The position numbers and the translations under genes were made by a program. This document shows, in pieces, positions 18,836 to 26,030 of a stretch of DNA of 64,000 nt (position 1 is the stretch's first letter; each line of letters begins with the position of its first letter). Origin of the DNA: an uncultured Polaribacter sp. (GTDB lineage Bacteria; Bacteroidota; Bacteroidia; Flavobacteriales; Flavobacteriaceae); NCBI RefSeq assembly GCF_947497695.1, contig NZ_CANMHM010000003.1:62001-126000 (forward strand). Reading direction: 5' to 3'. Below the pieces are notes generated by a model that saw only the letters and a program-made list of their open reading frames with translations, searched no databases and was not told where the DNA came from.

Positions 18836-19126
18836 ATGAGTAATACAGTAGAAGCAATTCATTTACTGGAAGATAAGTTAAAAAACTTACTTTCTAATTA
18901 TGAGTTTTTAAAGAATGAAAATGAGATATTGCTTCAGAATGTAAATAATTTACAACATCAGCTATTTGAAACAAAGCAATTACTAGCAGCACAAAAAAAA
19001 GAATATGATGTGCTTAAAATTGCAAAAACTATAGAAGGCAGTAGTACAAATACAAGAGATACAAAACTCAAAATAAATGCTTTAATTCGAGAAATCGATA
19101 AATGTATCATTCAGTTACATAAATAA
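18836..19126 (+). CDS. Small coiled-coil protein next to zapA (possible division-associated protein)
   Basis: This 96-residue protein is predicted to be largely alpha-helical. Heptad-like Leu/Ile spacing runs from about residue 8 to 65 (AIHLLEDKLKNLLSNYEFLK then LQHQLFETKQLLAAQKKEYD), without signal or membrane segment. I recognise no named domain. It is transcribed just before zapA with a 14-bp gap, so a role at the division ring similar to the coiled-coil protein ZapB is a reasonable inference, but it is not shown by the sequence. Confidence 0.75.
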   Translation: MSNTVEAIHLLEDKLKNLLSNYEFLKNENEILLQNVNNLQHQLFETKQLLAAQKKEYDVLKIAKTIEGSSTNTRDTKLKINALIREIDKCIIQLHK

Positions 19127-19140
19127 AGTTCTTTAAGATT

Positions 19141-19431
19141 GTGGAAAAACTTAAAATTAATGTTGTTATAGCAGGTAGAACCTATCCTTTAAGTGTAAAT
19201 AATACAAAAGAGGAAGAAGGAATGAGAAAAGCTGCAAATGCTATCAATAAATTAATTTCTATGTATGAAGAAAATTATGCAGTTAGTGATAAACAAGATG
19301 TTTTAGCGATGTGTGCATTACAATTTGCTTCCAAAGTAGAAATTTCATCAATAGAAAAAGAGTCCACAAGTAGAGAAGTAGTAGAAAAAATAAAAGAGTT
19401 GACTAATTTAGTTGATTTTCATTTAAAATAA
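19141..19431 (+). CDS. zapA: Cell division protein ZapA
   Basis: This 96-residue ZapA-family protein binds FtsZ and bundles protofilaments at midcell. The N-terminal beta-strand/turn INVVIAGRTYPLSVNNTKEE is the family signature. It is followed by a long helix with MRKAANAINKLISMYEENY and a C-terminal coiled coil. The start is GTG at 19141. The gene pair is followed directly by a 6S-like RNA and rny, the same zapA-6S order found in E. coli. Confidence 0.9.
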   Translation: MEKLKINVVIAGRTYPLSVNNTKEEEGMRKAANAINKLISMYEENYAVSDKQDVLAMCALQFASKVEISSIEKESTSREVVEKIKELTNLVDFHLK

Positions 19432-19458
19432 GTTCTTTAAAATATACATTAACAACAC

Positions 19459-19667
19459 ACTGCCTACGTTAGTAAATTGTTTATTAAACTCAACACGATT
19501 CAATTATGAAGGATGAGTCTTAACTACAAAAGTAAGCCACTATTGCTGGATTTATACCGAACTTGTTTCCGTATTTCAGTATTTTAGGTGGATTCTTGAA
19601 CAGTTAGTTAGTCCTATAAGTAACCATATTTGGAGTTTAAAAAACCTGACTAATGTAGGCTTTTTTT
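19459..19667 (+). ncRNA. ssrS: 6S-like regulatory RNA (flavobacterial type)
   Basis: The roughly 205-nt gap between zapA and rny folds as one long rod. GCCTACGTTAGT at 19462-19473 pairs with ACTAATGTAGGC at 19649-19660 (12 bp, one G-T), closing the molecule just before a run of seven T residues. The centre forms a terminal hairpin (CCAC near 19548 with GGTGG near 19590, and inner CTGGA and ATAC pairings). 6S RNA binds the primary RNA polymerase holoenzyme by mimicking an open promoter. The position downstream of zapA supports this identity. The exact 5' end is not determined. Confidence 0.75.
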
Positions 19668-19685
19668 ATATACAAAAATTAAATT

Positions 19686-21251
19686 ATGGATGGAATAGTA
19701 CTGCCAATAATAGCAGCAATAATAGGAATAGTTATAGGTTTTTTAATAGCAAAAGCTATAGAAAAATCAAAAGGGAAAAAGTTACTGAATACAACTAGAA
19801 AAGAAGCAAATTCAATTTTAAAAGAAGCTAAAATTGATGCCGAAGCTGTTAAGAAAGATAAAATACTACAAGCTAAAGAAAAGTTTATTGAGCTAAAATC
19901 TGAGCATGAAAAAGTAATTTTAAGTAGAGAAAAGAAAATTTCTGACGTTGAAAAACGTATTAGAGATAGAGAATCTCAAGTTGCCTCTGAAGTAGATAAA
20001 AGCAAAAGACTTAATAAATCTTTAGAGCAAAAAGAAAACGAATTTGATAAAAAACTAGACTTTTTAGAGAAGAAAGAAAGTGATTTAGATAAAATGCACA
20101 AACGACATGTAGATATGTTAGAGCAAATTTCTGGTTTATCTGCAGATGAAGCTAAAAAAGAATTAGTAACTTCTTTAAAAGATGAAGCTAAAACAGAAGC
20201 AATGGCTTTTGTACAAACCTCTATTGAAGAGGCAAAGTTAACAGCAGAACAAGAAGCAAGAAAAGTAGTTTTAGGAACTATACAAAGAGTAGGTGTAGAA
20301 CAGGCAGTAGAAAACTGTGTTTCTGTTTTTAACTTAGAGTCTGATGATGTTAAAGGTAGAATTATAGGTAGAGAAGGGCGTAACATTAGAGCAATTGAAG
20401 CTGCAACAGGTGTAGAAATTATTGTTGATGATACACCTGATGCAATTATTCTTTCTTGTTTTGATCCTATTCGTAGAGAAATTGCACGTTTATCACTTCA
20501 TAAATTAGTTACTGATGGAAGAATTCACCCAGCAAGAATTGAAGAGGTTGTAGCGAAAACAGAAAAACAAATTACCCAAGAAATTATTCAGGTTGGTAAA
20601 AGAACTGTAATAGATTTAGGTGTTCATGGTTTACATCCAGAATTAGTAAAAGCAGTAGGTAGAATGAAATATAGATCTTCTTACGGGCAGAATTTATTAC
20701 AACACTCTAGAGAAGTTGCTAACTTATGTGGAATTATGGCTGCAGAAATGGGGTTAAATTCTAAAGTTGCTAAAAGAGCTGGTTTATTGCATGATATTGG
20801 TAAAGTACCCAATGAAGAAAGTGAATTGCCACACGCATTATTAGGGATGGAATGGGCACAAAAATATGGTGAAAAACCAGATGTTTGCAATGCCATTGGA
20901 GCTCACCATGATGAAATTGAAATGAAAAGTTTAATATCACCAATTGTACAAGTTTGTGATGCTATTTCTGGAGCAAGACCTGGTGCAAGACGTCAAGTAT
21001 TAGATTCTTACATTCAACGTTTAAAAGATTTAGAAGATATTGCTTTTGGTTTTTCAGGTGTTCAAAAAGCCTATGCAATACAAGCAGGTCGTGAATTACG
21101 TGTAATGGTAGAAAGTACCAAAGTAAATGATACCAAAGCAGCAGAATTATCTTTTAGTATTTCTCAGAAAATTCAAAATGACATGACCTATCCAGGTCAA
21201 GTTAAAGTTACTGTAATTAGAGAAACAAGAGCTGTTAATGTGGCTAAGTAG
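19686..21251 (+). CDS. rny: Ribonuclease Y
   Basis: This 521-residue membrane-anchored endoribonuclease starts bulk mRNA decay. One N-terminal transmembrane helix (residues 5 to 23) is followed by a long charged coiled coil (about 30 to 190). A KH RNA-binding domain comes next (about 210 to 270, [19 protein letters not shown]), then an HD phosphohydrolase domain (about 330 to 430) with the catalytic [12 protein letters not shown] and [10 protein letters not shown]. Length and order match the family throughout. The terminator at 21325 ends the unit. Confidence 0.96.
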   Translation: MDGIVLPIIAAIIGIVIGFLIAKAIEKSKGKKLLNTTRKEANSILKEAKIDAEAVKKDKILQAKEKFIELKSEHEKVILSREKKISDVEKRIRDRESQVASEVDKSKRLNKSLEQKENEFDKKLDFLEKKESDLDKMHKRHVDMLEQISGLSADEAKKELVTSLKDEAKTEAMAFVQTSIEEAKLTAEQEARKVVLGTIQRVGVEQAVENCVSVFNLESDDVKGRIIGREGRNIRAIEAATGVEIIVDDTPDAIILSCFDPIRREIARLSLHKLVTDGRIHPARIEEVVAKTEKQITQEIIQVGKRTVIDLGVHGLHPELVKAVGRMKYRSSYGQNLLQHSREVANLCGIMAAEMGLNSKVAKRAGLLHDIGKVPNEESELPHALLGMEWAQKYGEKPDVCNAIGAHHDEIEMKSLISPIVQVCDAISGARPGARRQVLDSYIQRLKDLEDIAFGFSGVQKAYAIQAGRELRVMVESTKVNDTKAAELSFSISQKIQNDMTYPGQVKVTVIRETRAVNVAK

Positions 21252-21290
21252 CAGTATTCAGTTTTCAGTAGTAGTAAATCAGTAGACAAA
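21252..21290. repeat. Short intergenic repeat of the CAGTTTTCAGTA type
   Basis: The sequence just after the rny stop (GCAGTATTCAGTTTTCAGTA) recurs in inverted, diverged form before the xerD stop at about 21448-21470 (TGTTACTGAAAACTGAAGAC) and again near 58411-58430 (GTACTGAAAACTAAATACT). It looks like a small dispersed intergenic element. It codes for nothing. Confidence 0.45.
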
Positions 21291-21324
21291 TCTCTGTGAA
21301 CTTTTGTATTTTAAATATATTCTT

Positions 21325-21354
21325 AAATCCTTCCATATTTCTGGGAGGATTTTT
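21325..21354 (+). terminator. Terminator of rny
   Basis: AAATCCTTCC (21325-21334) pairs with GGGAGGATTT (21343-21352) with one G-T pair and an 8-nt loop, followed by further T residues, about 75 bp after the rny stop. Confidence 0.7.
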
Positions 21355-21472
21355 ATTTATAAATAATTTTGCTATTAATAAGGTAATGGTGCCAAAAATA
21401 GTTTGTGAAAACCTATTAATGGTAATATTAAGTAACAATTGGCTGTAAACTGTTACTGAAAACTGAAGACTA

Positions 21473-22372
21473 TTAAATACGTCTTGGATGATATTTCTCT
21501 ACAACTTTCTGTAAGTAACTTTTATCTAAATGCACATAAATTTCTGTAGTTGTAATACTTTCATGACCTAACATTTGTTGAATTGCTCTTAAATCTGCAC
21601 CATTTTTTAATAAATGTGTAGCAAATGAATGTCTTAAAGTATGTGGACTTATTTTCTTTTTTAAGTCTATATGTATTGCTAAATTTTTAAGAATAATAAA
21701 AATCATTTGCCTTGTCAATCCTTTTCCTCTTCTGTTTAAGAAAATAGTATCCTCAAAACCTTTCTGTGTTGCTATATGGTTTCTAATATCATTTATATAA
21801 AATAATAGGTATTTTTGTGTAGTATAATGTATTGGCACAAAACGTTGTTTGTTTCCCTTACCAATAACCCTTATAAAGCCTTCATCAAAAAATAAATCAG
21901 ATATTTTTAGTGTAATTAATTCGCTAACACGTAAACCACAACTATACATGGTTTCTAAAATTGTTCTATTTCTTTCTCCTTGAGGATGACTTAGATCTAT
22001 AGCACTAATTAGGCTATTAATTTCATCTTCAGAAAGAGTATCTGGTAATTTTCTACCAATTTTGGGAGCCTCAATCAAATCTGTAGGATTCGTTACTCGG
22101 TAATCTTCAAAAATTAAATAATCGAAAAAACTTCTTAAGCCAGATATAATTCTTGCCTGACTTCTAGGGTTTACATTTTTAGCAATTTCATAAATAAATT
22201 GTTGAAGGGTTGTTTCATCAATTTTAATAGGATTAAAGTCGATTTGATTTTCTTCTAAAAATAAAGTTAGTTTTTCTAAATCTCTAGAATAACTATCAAT
22301 AGTGTTTTGTGATAAACCTCTTTCAATTTTTAAAAAAAGTTGAAAATCTTTAATTGCGTTTTGCCAATTCAT
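21473..22372 (-). CDS. xerD: Site-specific tyrosine recombinase XerD
   Basis: This 299-residue recombinase works with XerC and FtsK to resolve chromosome dimers at dif. An N-terminal SAM-like core-binding domain (about 1 to 88) is followed by the catalytic domain with all expected residues: Arg in SCGLRVSELI, the Lys beta-hairpin GKGNKQRFVP, HTLRHSFATHLL (H-x-x-R), His in LGHESITTT and the nucleophile Tyr in EIYVHLD. Size and motifs fit XerC/XerD. Calling it XerD rather than XerC rests on overall resemblance and on its standing alone as a housekeeping gene. It is not part of a mobile element here. Confidence 0.9.
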   Translation of the reverse strand: MNWQNAIKDFQLFLKIERGLSQNTIDSYSRDLEKLTLFLEENQIDFNPIKIDETTLQQFIYEIAKNVNPRSQARIISGLRSFFDYLIFEDYRVTNPTDLIEAPKIGRKLPDTLSEDEINSLISAIDLSHPQGERNRTILETMYSCGLRVSELITLKISDLFFDEGFIRVIGKGNKQRFVPIHYTTQKYLLFYINDIRNHIATQKGFEDTIFLNRRGKGLTRQMIFIILKNLAIHIDLKKKISPHTLRHSFATHLLKNGADLRAIQQMLGHESITTTEIYVHLDKSYLQKVVEKYHPRRI

Positions 22373-22654
22373 AGGATAAAGATATTAAAACTATCAATTA
22401 AATATGATGTAAAAATTACTGTATTTAAATTATAATTAATAATATTTTTATTAATTATGAAAGCCTATAAAAAATAATAATGTTTGCTTTTTATCTATTA
22501 TCAAAAGGTATTTTTTTTGAAATTTATCTTACGAATTGTGTTTTTTGATGTTTGCCAAAAAATCAAATCAATTTTTTATCATGAAAAAAATGAGATAAAA
22601 TTTTTTAAATCAAATATTTATATTAATTTTCCTTTAATTTTAAAAATAAATTTT

Positions 22655-23134
22655 ATGAAAAAAATATTACTTATTGCAGCTTTTACATTATTAGGGTTAA
22701 ATAGTGTAGTTGCACAGAATGGAAGTTTTAATATTGGTGGAAACATAGGGCATCCAACAGCAGATGCTGATGAACTGCTTGCTACAGCGATGTCTGGTGA
22801 AGTTAACTTTTTATTTGATGTATCAGATAAATTTAAAGTTGGTCCATCTGTTTCTTATCTTTATTATGTAGGAAAACAAGGGGTAGCAGATTTTACTTAT
22901 TTACCACTTGCAGGGGTTGCACGTTATGCTGTTTCTGAAAAATTCACTGTAGGAGCAGATTTAGGTTATGCATTTGGTGTTTTTCCAGAATCAAATGATA
23001 ATTCTTTTTATTACAGACCAATGGTTGGTTATGAATTTATGAAAAATGTAACAATACAGGTAACCTATTCTAGTATGAGTATAAATAGCGAAACAATCGC
23101 TAACATAGCATCTGGTGTTGTATATCATTTTTAG
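22655..23134 (+). CDS. Small outer-membrane beta-barrel protein
   Basis: From ATG at 22655 this is a 159-residue secreted protein with a clean signal peptide (KKILLIAAFTLLGLNSVVAQ) cleaved before NGSFNIGG. The mature part has alternating strands and ends in VVYHF with a terminal Phe, typical of 8-stranded OmpW/OmpX-like barrels. A longer frame opens at 22484, but its extra 57 residues are AT-rich and would bury the signal peptide, so the internal start is preferred. The 282 bp upstream hold no other gene. Function is unknown. Confidence 0.8.
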   Translation: MKKILLIAAFTLLGLNSVVAQNGSFNIGGNIGHPTADADELLATAMSGEVNFLFDVSDKFKVGPSVSYLYYVGKQGVADFTYLPLAGVARYAVSEKFTVGADLGYAFGVFPESNDNSFYYRPMVGYEFMKNVTIQVTYSSMSINSETIANIASGVVYHF

Positions 23135-23150
23135 AGTAAAATATTATATT

Positions 23151-23181
23151 AAAAACGGAAGCAATTTGCTTCCGTTTTTTT
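23151..23181 (+). terminator. Terminator between the beta-barrel gene and aroQ
   Basis: The perfect stem ACGGAAGC/GCTTCCGT (23155-23175) with an AATTT loop is preceded by A residues and followed by a T run. Confidence 0.9.
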
Positions 23182-23208
23182 ATGTTTAAAATTTAATATA
23201 TTTACACA

Positions 23209-23622
23209 ATGAAATTAATTATAATAAACGGCCCCAATTTAAATTTACTAGGAAAACGAGAACCAGAAATATATGGTTCTAAAACTTTTGCTGATTTTTT
23301 TGAAGAGCTAAAATCAAAATTTAACAATATTGATTTGTCTTATTTTCAATCGAATATAGAAGGCGAAATTATAGATAAATTACATGAAGTAGGTTTTGAA
23401 TATGATGGAATTATTTTAAACGCAGCTGCTTATACACATACCTCAGTTGGTATTGGTGATGCTGTAAAAGGTATTACAACACCTGTTGTAGAATTACACA
23501 TTTCTAATGTGCATGCTCGTGAAGATTTTAGACACCATAGCTTTATTGCTCCAGCTGCAAAAGGGGTTTTATTTGGTTTTGGTTTAAAAGGGTATGAATT
23601 GGCGATACAGAGTTTTATATAA
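23209..23622 (+). CDS. aroQ: Type II 3-dehydroquinate dehydratase
   Basis: This 137-residue enzyme forms 3-dehydroshikimate in the shikimate pathway as a dodecamer of flavodoxin-like subunits. It has IINGPNLNLLGKREPEIYG at the N-terminus (including the active-site Arg and Tyr region), YFQSNIEGEIIDKLHE, the substrate loop LNAAAYTHTSVGIGDA and the catalytic His in ELHISNVHARE. It is full length. Its stop is 255 bp before the polysaccharide operon, and it forms the left housekeeping border of that locus. Confidence 0.96.
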   Translation: MKLIIINGPNLNLLGKREPEIYGSKTFADFFEELKSKFNNIDLSYFQSNIEGEIIDKLHEVGFEYDGIILNAAAYTHTSVGIGDAVKGITTPVVELHISNVHAREDFRHHSFIAPAAKGVLFGFGLKGYELAIQSFI

Positions 23623-23847
23623 TCTTTTAGTTATTTCTTTATTTTTAGTTAGTATTTTGGTTTTATCATCTTTTTTATTCTACAAAAAGCCGGATTTTAT
23701 TTTTTATTTAAAAAAAATATTGAGTGTAACTATCTTATTCTTAGTTTTCTTTAAAACTTCAATTTGTTGTCAACAATTTGCTTTTTAATTGTGTATAAAA
23801 AGAAGTATTTTGAAAAGCATATAAAGTTTTAATTTCTTTAAATAAAT

Positions 23848-23855
23848 TATATTTG
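23848..23855 (+). promoter_or_regulatory. Candidate -7 box of the polysaccharide operon
   Basis: TATATTTG matches TAnnTTTG and lies 22 bp before the first gene of the locus. Only a weak GTTT is seen 18 bases upstream, so the full promoter is uncertain. The 255-bp gap it lies in is otherwise AT-rich with no convincing gene. Confidence 0.4.
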
Positions 23856-23877
23856 TTTGTCTTAGTAATGTATATAA

Positions 23878-24726
23878 ATGAACAAAGAAAAGTGGCTTTT
23901 TGAAATAACGCCAAAAAATAATTTATTCGATTTAAACCTTAAAGAAGTTTGGCAATATAGAGATTTGTTAGTTCTTTTTGTAAAAAGAGATGTTGTAACC
24001 TTATATAAACAAACTGTACTTGGACCACTTTGGTATTTAATTCAACCACTTCTTACATCTGTAATATATACTGTTATTTTTAACAATGTTGCTGGTATAG
24101 AAACCCCTGGTATGCCATCATTTTTATTTAATTTAGCGGGTGTTACTTCTTGGAATTATTTTAAAGAATGCTTAACAGGCACAGCAGATACATTTAAGAA
24201 AAATCAAAATATTTTTGGTAAAGTATATTTTCCAAGAATTATTATGCCTTTATCTGTAGTGGTTTCTAATCTTGTTAAATTTGGAATTCAATTATTAATT
24301 TTTATCTGTTTTTATATTTATTATGTTTCTACAGGGTGGATTATAGCTCCTAATAAATTTATTATATTATTACCATTATTAATTTTATTAATGGCGTTTT
24401 TTGGTTTAGGATTAGGTATGATTATATCCTCGATGGTAACAAAATATAGAGATTTATCTTTTTTAGTAACATTTGGTGTTTCGCTATTAATGTATATTTC
24501 TTTAGTAAACTTACCTTATAGTAAATTTGAAGAGAAAGGAGTTACCTATTTAGTTGATTATAATCCGATGGCTCATTTGATAGAAATGTCAAGGTTCATG
24601 CTAATTGGTCAAGGTAATTTTACAATTGATAATTTAATCTATGTTACTTGCTTTTCTATAGTTGTTTTGGTTATTGGAATTTTAATTTTTAATAAAACTG
24701 AAAAAAGCTTTATCGATACAATTTAA
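23878..24726 (+). CDS. wzm: Polysaccharide ABC exporter, permease subunit (Wzm-like)
   Basis: This 282-residue inner-membrane protein of the ABC-2/Wzm family forms the channel that moves a lipid-linked polysaccharide across the membrane. The N-terminal amphipathic segment LKEVWQYRDLLVLFVKRDVV and the following LGPLWYLIQPL are family hallmarks. About six transmembrane helices follow. One base separates it from the ATPase gene, with which it must form a complex. It is the first gene of the operon. Confidence 0.93.
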   Translation: MNKEKWLFEITPKNNLFDLNLKEVWQYRDLLVLFVKRDVVTLYKQTVLGPLWYLIQPLLTSVIYTVIFNNVAGIETPGMPSFLFNLAGVTSWNYFKECLTGTADTFKKNQNIFGKVYFPRIIMPLSVVVSNLVKFGIQLLIFICFYIYYVSTGWIIAPNKFIILLPLLILLMAFFGLGLGMIISSMVTKYRDLSFLVTFGVSLLMYISLVNLPYSKFEEKGVTYLVDYNPMAHLIEMSRFMLIGQGNFTIDNLIYVTCFSIVVLVIGILIFNKTEKSFIDTI

Positions 24727-24727
24727 G

Positions 24728-26011
24728 ATGGATGAACACATAATTTTAAAAATAGAAAATGTCTCTAAACAATATCGTTTAGGAATTTTAGGTACAGGAA
24801 CTATTAGTCATGATTTAAATAAATGGTGGCATAGAATTAGGGGTAAACAAGATCCTTATTTAAAGATAGGTGAATCTAACGATAGGGCTTCAAAAGGAAA
24901 TTCTGAATATGTTTGGGCTTTAAAAGAAATTAATTTTCAAGTAAAAAAAGGTGAAGTTCTTGGTATTATTGGTAAAAATGGTGCTGGAAAATCTACTTTA
25001 TTAAAAATATTATCTAAAGTAACTGGACCTACAACAGGCACTATAAAATATAATGGTAGAATAGCTTCTTTGTTAGAGGTTGGTACAGGCTTTCATCCAG
25101 AAATGACGGGTAGAGAGAATATTTTTCTAAATGGAGCTATTTTAGGTATGACCAAAAAGGAAATTAATACGAAAATTGATGAAATTATTAGCTTTTCTGG
25201 TTGTGAAAGATATATAGATACACCTGTAAAACGTTACTCTAGTGGAATGACTGTACGTTTAGCTTTTGCAGTAGCAGCACATTTAGAACCAGATATTTTA
25301 ATTGTTGATGAAGTATTAGCTGTTGGTGATGCAGAGTTTCAAAAGAAAGCAATTGGTAAAATGCAAGATATTTCGGGGACAGATGGTAGAACTGTACTCT
25401 TTGTTAGTCATAATATGGCTGCTGTAAAAAGTTTGTGTACAAGAGGAGTTGTTTTAAATAATGGTCAGTCTGTTTTTGAGGGTTCTAGTGATGATGCTAT
25501 TGAGTTTTATAAAAATAATAATGGACTAAATTTTATAGGAAATCAAGGGATATTTGATTCATCTAGACAAGATATTGGAAATAATGATGTAAAACTTTTA
25601 CAGGTCGCTTGTTCAGACTCTAAAGGAAGAATTAGAAGTAATTATTTTCATGATGAAAGTATAACTGTAAAAATCACTTTAAATATTTTAAAAAGGATTG
25701 AAAATTCTCGTTTTGCTCTTATTGTAAAGACATTATCAGATGATATTGTATTTGTAAGTAGCTCTTTTGATATTACTAATACTAGTATTAGTAAGGGAGT
25801 TATTACACTTAGCGTAAAGATACCAGGTTCTCTTTTAAATAATTCAAACTATATTATTGCTGTTAGTGGTGCAATACCTGGTAAAAGATATTTTTTTGAA
25901 ACTACTAATTGCCTAAATATAAAGGTAGAAAGTATGGAAAACAAAGGTTTTGGATTTAATGAAAAATGGCCTGGTACTGTTCATCCTGTTTTAAATTGGA
26001 CTGTAAAATAA
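24728..26011 (+). CDS. wzt: Polysaccharide ABC exporter, ATPase with carbohydrate-binding domain (Wzt-like)
   Basis: This 427-residue ATPase has Walker A IIGKNGAGKST (about residue 80), the signature YSSGMTVRLAFA, Walker B DILIVDEVLAVGD and the switch His in LFVSHNMAA. Beyond the ATPase (about residue 285 on) is an extra beta-rich domain like the C-terminal domain of Wzt O-antigen exporters, which in E. coli O8/O9a recognises the modified non-reducing end of the finished chain. That suggests the exported glycan here carries a terminal signal. It pairs with the permease one base upstream. Confidence 0.93.
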   Translation: MDEHIILKIENVSKQYRLGILGTGTISHDLNKWWHRIRGKQDPYLKIGESNDRASKGNSEYVWALKEINFQVKKGEVLGIIGKNGAGKSTLLKILSKVTGPTTGTIKYNGRIASLLEVGTGFHPEMTGRENIFLNGAILGMTKKEINTKIDEIISFSGCERYIDTPVKRYSSGMTVRLAFAVAAHLEPDILIVDEVLAVGDAEFQKKAIGKMQDISGTDGRTVLFVSHNMAAVKSLCTRGVVLNNGQSVFEGSSDDAIEFYKNNNGLNFIGNQGIFDSSRQDIGNNDVKLLQVACSDSKGRIRSNYFHDESITVKITLNILKRIENSRFALIVKTLSDDIVFVSSSFDITNTSISKGVITLSVKIPGSLLNNSNYIIAVSGAIPGKRYFFETTNCLNIKVESMENKGFGFNEKWPGTVHPVLNWTVK

Positions 26012-26030
26012 CACTAAAGGAGCTTTTTAA

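Noticed and set aside
19976..20386. Minus-strand 136-codon frame inside rny
   Set aside because: Antisense to the coiled coil and KH region. Its Ser/Cys-rich composition is typical of shadow frames.
21473..22372. Tyrosine recombinase as part of a mobile element
   Set aside because: All features match the housekeeping XerD, and no flanking repeats or cargo genes are seen.
22484..22654. N-terminal extension of the beta-barrel gene
   Set aside because: The internal start at 22655 gives a perfect signal peptide. The extension is AT-rich non-conserved-looking sequence.
23594..23788. 64-codon plus-strand hydrophobic frame overlapping the end of aroQ
   Set aside because: Starts inside aroQ in another frame, is an AT-rich Leu/Phe string with no recognisable start region, and is more likely chance.
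24728..26011. Teichoic acid exporter
   Set aside because: TagH-like ATPases share the family, but the locus content and Gram-negative setting fit a Wzt-type glycan exporter.
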